The notes beneath the pieces were generated by a model that ran no database searches, was not told the DNA's origin, and was given only the letters and a program-made list of their open reading frames with translations. 64,000 bases of DNA. Source: Paraburkholderia sp. CNPSo 3274. Its GTDB lineage: Bacteria; Pseudomonadota; Gammaproteobacteria; Burkholderiales; Burkholderiaceae. The DNA is taken from NCBI RefSeq assembly GCF_024206475.1, contig NZ_JAMBPR010000022.1, forward strand, positions 1 through 64,000. The letters run 5' to 3'. The position numbers were made by a program, and so were the translations under genes. Positions 60,966 through 64,000 of the stretch are shown here, in pieces. Positions within the stretch are counted from its first letter, which is position 1; every line of letters starts with the position of its first letter.

Positions 60966-62003
60966 ATGCAAATCGATATCAAGACCTCGGCAGTACAGCC
61001 GGTCCGGCAGACGTTCTCGCATATCGCGCGGCGCCTCGGCGCCGACAAGCCCGCCTCGCGCTACCAGGAGGCGACGTTCGACCTGCAGCCCGAGGCCAAC
61101 TTTCACTATCGCCCGCTGTGGCAGCCGCAATACGAGCTTTACGACAAGGCGCGCACTGCTATTCGCATGAACGACTGGTACGCGTTCAAGGACCCGCGCC
61201 AGTACTACTACGGCGCCTATACGATCGCACGCTCGCGTCAGCAGGAGACGATGGAGAAGAACATCGAGTTCGTCACCAGGCGGACGTTGCTCTCCGGGTT
61301 GCCGGAAGAGCAGAAGCGGCGCGTCGCTTCGCTCATGGTGCCGCTGCGCCACGTGGAGTGGGCGGCGAACACGAACAACTGCTTCGTCACCGCCTATGGC
61401 TGGGGCACCGCCATCACGCAGGCCACGATGTATCACAGCATGGACCGCCTCGGCCTCGCCCAGTATCTCTCGCGCATCGGCTTGCTGCTCGATGGCAACC
61501 TCGGCACCTCGCTCGTGGCGGGCAAGGAGGCCTGGCTCGAAGCGCCGATGTGGCAGCCCCTGCGCCGCCTCGTGGAAGACCTCATGGCAGTGCAGGACTG
61601 GTTCGAGACGTTCACGGCGCAGAACGCGGTGATCGACGGCCTGCTCTACCCTCTCGTGTACCGCCATATCGACGCGCGGCTCTGCGCGCAATGCGGCGCG
61701 GGGCTCAGCATGCTCAACGAATTCGCGATCGGCTGGTTCGACGAAACGAACCGCTGGGTGGACGCCACGCTGAAAACCGCGGCGGCCGAATCGCCGGAAA
61801 ACGCGGCGCTGCTCTCGTGCTGGGTGGAGATGTGGCACGGCCGCACGCTCGACGCCTTGCATCCGCTCGCCGTGGAAGCGCTGGGCGCCGAGGGCGCCGC
61901 TGCGGCGCTCGCGGAAATCGATACGGCCTTTACGGCGCGCATCACGAAGCTTGGTATCGCCATCGCGACGCCGGGCGAACGCACGGAGGCAAATCATGGC
62001 TGA
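60966..62003 (+). CDS. dmpL: Phenol hydroxylase beta subunit P1 (DmpL)
   Basis: 345 residues. It is the ferritin-like structural subunit of the multicomponent phenol hydroxylase, without a di-iron site. Typical segments are NFHYRPLWQPQYELYDKART, DWYAFKDPRQYYYGAYTIAR, HVEWAANTNNCFVTAYGWGT and MYHSMDRLGLAQYLSRIGLL. GGAGGAG lies upstream of the ATG. The stop overlaps dmpM by eight bases. Confidence 0.94.
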   Translation: MQIDIKTSAVQPVRQTFSHIARRLGADKPASRYQEATFDLQPEANFHYRPLWQPQYELYDKARTAIRMNDWYAFKDPRQYYYGAYTIARSRQQETMEKNIEFVTRRTLLSGLPEEQKRRVASLMVPLRHVEWAANTNNCFVTAYGWGTAITQATMYHSMDRLGLAQYLSRIGLLLDGNLGTSLVAGKEAWLEAPMWQPLRRLVEDLMAVQDWFETFTAQNAVIDGLLYPLVYRHIDARLCAQCGAGLSMLNEFAIGWFDETNRWVDATLKTAAAESPENAALLSCWVEMWHGRTLDALHPLAVEALGAEGAAAALAEIDTAFTARITKLGIAIATPGERTEANHG

Positions 62004-62268
62004 CACCGTTTTCATTGCCTTCCAGACCAATGACGACTCGCGGCCCATCGTCGAAGCCATTGCCGAGGACAACCCGCATGCCGTGGTCAACGCCCTGCCC
62101 GCCATGGTCAAGATCGATGCGCAAGGCCGCCTCGTAATCAGGCGCGAATCGATCGAAGCGCGCATTGGCCGGCCGTTCGACTTGCGCGAGCTGCAACTGA
62201 ACCTGATCTCGCTCTCCGGCAACATCGACGAAACCGACGACGAATTCATCCTGGCGTGGAACGCCTGA
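61996..62268 (+). CDS. dmpM: Phenol hydroxylase regulatory/effector protein P2 (DmpM)
   Basis: 90 residues from the ATG at 61996 inside the end of dmpL. It belongs to the MmoB/DmpM family: MADTVFIAFQTNDDSRPIVE, VNALPAMVKIDAQGRLVIRR and SIEARIGRPFDLRELQLNLI. It binds the hydroxylase and is needed for catalysis. The stop precedes dmpN by about 20 bases. Confidence 0.94.
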   Translation: MADTVFIAFQTNDDSRPIVEAIAEDNPHAVVNALPAMVKIDAQGRLVIRRESIEARIGRPFDLRELQLNLISLSGNIDETDDEFILAWNA

Positions 62269-62289
62269 TCAAACACTAGGAGCATGACG

Positions 62290-63909
62290 ATGAGCACGCC
62301 CAATACCGCGCCGAAAAAACTCAGCATTAAGGAAAACTACGCCATGCTCACGCGCGGTCTCGCGTGGGAAACCACGTACCAGCCGATGGACGCAATTTTC
62401 CCGTACGACCGCTTCGAAGGCATCAAGGTGCACGACTGGGACCGCTGGGAAGACCCGTTCCGCCTCACGATGGACGCCTACTGGAAATATCAGGGCGAAA
62501 AGGAACGCAAGCTCTACGCGATTATCGACGCATTCCAGCAGAACAACGGCCAGTTCAACGTGACCGACCCGCGCTATATCAACGCGCTCAAGCTGTTTCT
62601 CACGGGCGTGAGCCCGCTCGAATATGCGGCGCATCGCGGCTTCGCACTCGCAGGCCGTAACTTTCGCGGCGCGGGGGCGCGCATTGCCTGCCAGATGCAG
62701 GCCATCGATGAACTGCGCCACGCGCAGACGCAGGTCCACACGATCAGCCAGTACAACAAGTTCTTCAACGGCTTTCATGACTTCAGGCACATGCACGACC
62801 GCGTCTGGTATCTGTCCGTGCCGAAGTCGTATTTCGAGGACGCGATGAGCGCCGGGCCGTTCGAATTCGTCACCGCCATTTCATTCTCTTTCGAATATGT
62901 GCTCACGAACCTGCTTTTCATGCCGTTCATGTCGGGCGCGGCGTTCAACGGCGACATGGCGACGGTCACGTTCGGCTTTTCGGCGCAGTCGGATGAATCG
63001 CGCCACATGACGCTGGGCCTCGAAGTCGTGAAGTTTCTGCTCGAGCAGGACCCCGGCAACGTGCCGATCATCCAGAAATGGATCGACAAGTGGTTCTGGC
63101 GCGGTTACCGCCTGCTCACGCTCATCGCGATGATGATGGACTACATGCTGCCCAAGCGCATCATGTCGTGGCAGGAAGCGTGGGAAACCTACTTCGAGCA
63201 AAACGGCGGCGCGCTCTTTCACGACCTGGAGCGCTACGGCATCCGCCTGCCCAAGTATCACGACGTTGCGACGAAAGAGAAGGATCGCCTCTCGCACGAG
63301 GCGTGGGGCATCTTCTACAACTACACCCACGCCGCGGCCATGCACACGTGGATCCCCACCGACGACGAAATGGACTGGCTCGCGCAGAAGTACCCCGCGA
63401 CCTTCGACAAGCTCTACCGCCCGCGCTACGAATACTGGCGCCGCCAGCAGCAGGAAGGCAAGCGCTTCTACAACGACTCGCTGCCCATGCTGTGCCAGGT
63501 GTGCCAGATCCCGATGGCGTTCACCGAGCCCGACGATCCCACCAAAACCTGCTACCGCGAGAGCGATTACCTGGGCAACAAGTTCCACTTCTGCTCGGAC
63601 GGCTGCAAGGACATCTTCGACAACGAGCCCGAGAAATACGTGCAGGCGTGGCTGCCCGTGCACCAGATCTACCAGGGCAACTGCTTCGAAGCCGACGTCG
63701 ACCCCACCGCGCCCGGCTTCGACCCGATGCGCGAGGTGCTGCGTTACTACCACATCGAGCCGGGCGCGGACGGCCACGAATTCGAGGACTCGCCAGACTG
63801 CGCGAACTGGCGGCGCTGGACCGGCAAGGCGGCATACGGCGGCGAAACCGCGAAGGAAGCCGCACAGGAAGACAAGCAGGAAGAACGACGCGATCGCCGC
63901 GCTGCATGA
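62290..63909 (+). CDS. dmpN: Phenol hydroxylase alpha subunit P3 (DmpN), di-iron oxygenase
   Basis: 539 residues from the ATG at 62290, with AGGAG seven bases upstream; an ATG at 62284 is too close to it. The non-heme di-iron site is formed by two ExxH motifs: IDELRHAQTQ in the first half and SDESRHMTLG in the second, plus single glutamates in YAAHRGFALAG-adjacent and ISFSFEYV helices. A C-terminal domain carries CQVCQIPMAF and FCSDGCKDIF, a conserved Cys-rich segment. It hydroxylates phenol to catechol with O2. It is complete. Confidence 0.95.
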   Translation: MSTPNTAPKKLSIKENYAMLTRGLAWETTYQPMDAIFPYDRFEGIKVHDWDRWEDPFRLTMDAYWKYQGEKERKLYAIIDAFQQNNGQFNVTDPRYINALKLFLTGVSPLEYAAHRGFALAGRNFRGAGARIACQMQAIDELRHAQTQVHTISQYNKFFNGFHDFRHMHDRVWYLSVPKSYFEDAMSAGPFEFVTAISFSFEYVLTNLLFMPFMSGAAFNGDMATVTFGFSAQSDESRHMTLGLEVVKFLLEQDPGNVPIIQKWIDKWFWRGYRLLTLIAMMMDYMLPKRIMSWQEAWETYFEQNGGALFHDLERYGIRLPKYHDVATKEKDRLSHEAWGIFYNYTHAAAMHTWIPTDDEMDWLAQKYPATFDKLYRPRYEYWRRQQQEGKRFYNDSLPMLCQVCQIPMAFTEPDDPTKTCYRESDYLGNKFHFCSDGCKDIFDNEPEKYVQAWLPVHQIYQGNCFEADVDPTAPGFDPMREVLRYYHIEPGADGHEFEDSPDCANWRRWTGKAAYGGETAKEAAQEDKQEERRDRRAA

Positions 63910-63947
63910 CGCGTGCGTCGCCCGACATAACTTCACGGAGACACATC

Positions 63948-64000
63948 ATGGCTGTTGTCGCATTGAACGAAGGCTACGCAGGGCCGGTGCGCGACCGCGT
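63948..64000 (+). CDS. dmpO: Phenol hydroxylase subunit P4 (DmpO), start only
   Basis: The ATG at 63948 begins MAVVALNEGYAGPVRDRV and runs off the window. GGAG lies eight bases upstream. Position after dmpN and the N-terminal sequence fit DmpO, a small hydroxylase gamma subunit. The reductase (dmpP) should follow outside the window. Confidence 0.8.
   Translation, partial: MAVVALNEGYAGPVRDR

Noticed and set aside
60906..62327. 473-residue minus-strand ORF opposite dmpL/dmpM
   Set aside because: Shadow of the phenol hydroxylase genes.

Overview
The window looks like a chromosomal or megaplasmid accessory segment of a Burkholderia-group betaproteobacterium (Paraburkholderia/Caballeronia type). 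It is GC-rich, uses GTG starts and ATGA-coupled operons, and carries family markers typical of that group: DUF4148 and BON proteins, extra rpoD and infA copies, a DmpR-controlled phenol hydroxylase, and a denD/otn/ltnD four-carbon sugar-acid operon. This placement is inferred from gene content, not from a marker gene. No rRNA, tRNA or CRISPR array was seen.

Layout. (1) 0-2.8 kb: an insertion-sequence end with a decayed ISNCY-type transposase, then a long minus-strand gene whose C-terminus resembles AcrVA2-family proteins. (2) 3.0-27.8 kb: a type VI secretion (T6SS) locus in two divergent arms around 24.2-24.8 kb. The minus arm holds tssB, tssC, a YiaA-like membrane protein, vgrG split into two ORFs, a Tle4-like lipase with a Tli4-like immunity lipoprotein, a frameshifted lipoprotein, PAAR, a membrane protein of unknown function, tssM, tssA, tssF, tssG, a DUF3304 protein, a Tle1-like (DUF2235) protein without its catalytic core, and tssJ. 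The plus arm holds tssK, tssL and a small TssM-like membrane protein. hcp, tssE and tssH (clpV) are not in the window although the locus has IS remnants on both sides. tssC carries a C-terminal frameshift, so the system may be decaying or may depend on genes elsewhere. (3) 27.9-28.6 kb: a decayed IS5-family transposase.

(4) 28.7-39.4 kb: a secreted alpha/beta hydrolase diverging from a small DUF4148 protein; a minus-strand run of response regulator, heavy-metal-type histidine kinase, ytcA and mdtN-mdtO-mdtP tripartite efflux genes; and a divergent thiamine-diphosphate 2-oxoacid decarboxylase. Both divergent promoter regions carry the same paired ~29-bp operator-like element, which suggests one regulon under the two-component system. 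(5) 39.5-46.5 kb: a coherent catabolic operon (GntR regulator, ltnD, otnK, otnC, MFS transporter, otnI, denD) predicted to convert threonate/erythronate-type acids to dihydroxyacetone phosphate. (6) 46.6-58.4 kb: a sparse stretch with extra copies of core expression genes (sigma-70, cold-shock protein, IF-1), small unknown proteins, a BON protein, a Cache chemoreceptor, a DUF4239 membrane protein and several gene remnants.

(7) 58.4-64 kb: a DmpR/XylR-type sigma-54 activator divergent from a phenol hydroxylase operon (dmpK, L, M, N and the start of O) that runs off the right edge. A palindromic upstream site and a -24/-12 promoter lie between them. The activator has GGFTDA in place of the sigma-54 contact loop GAFTGA.
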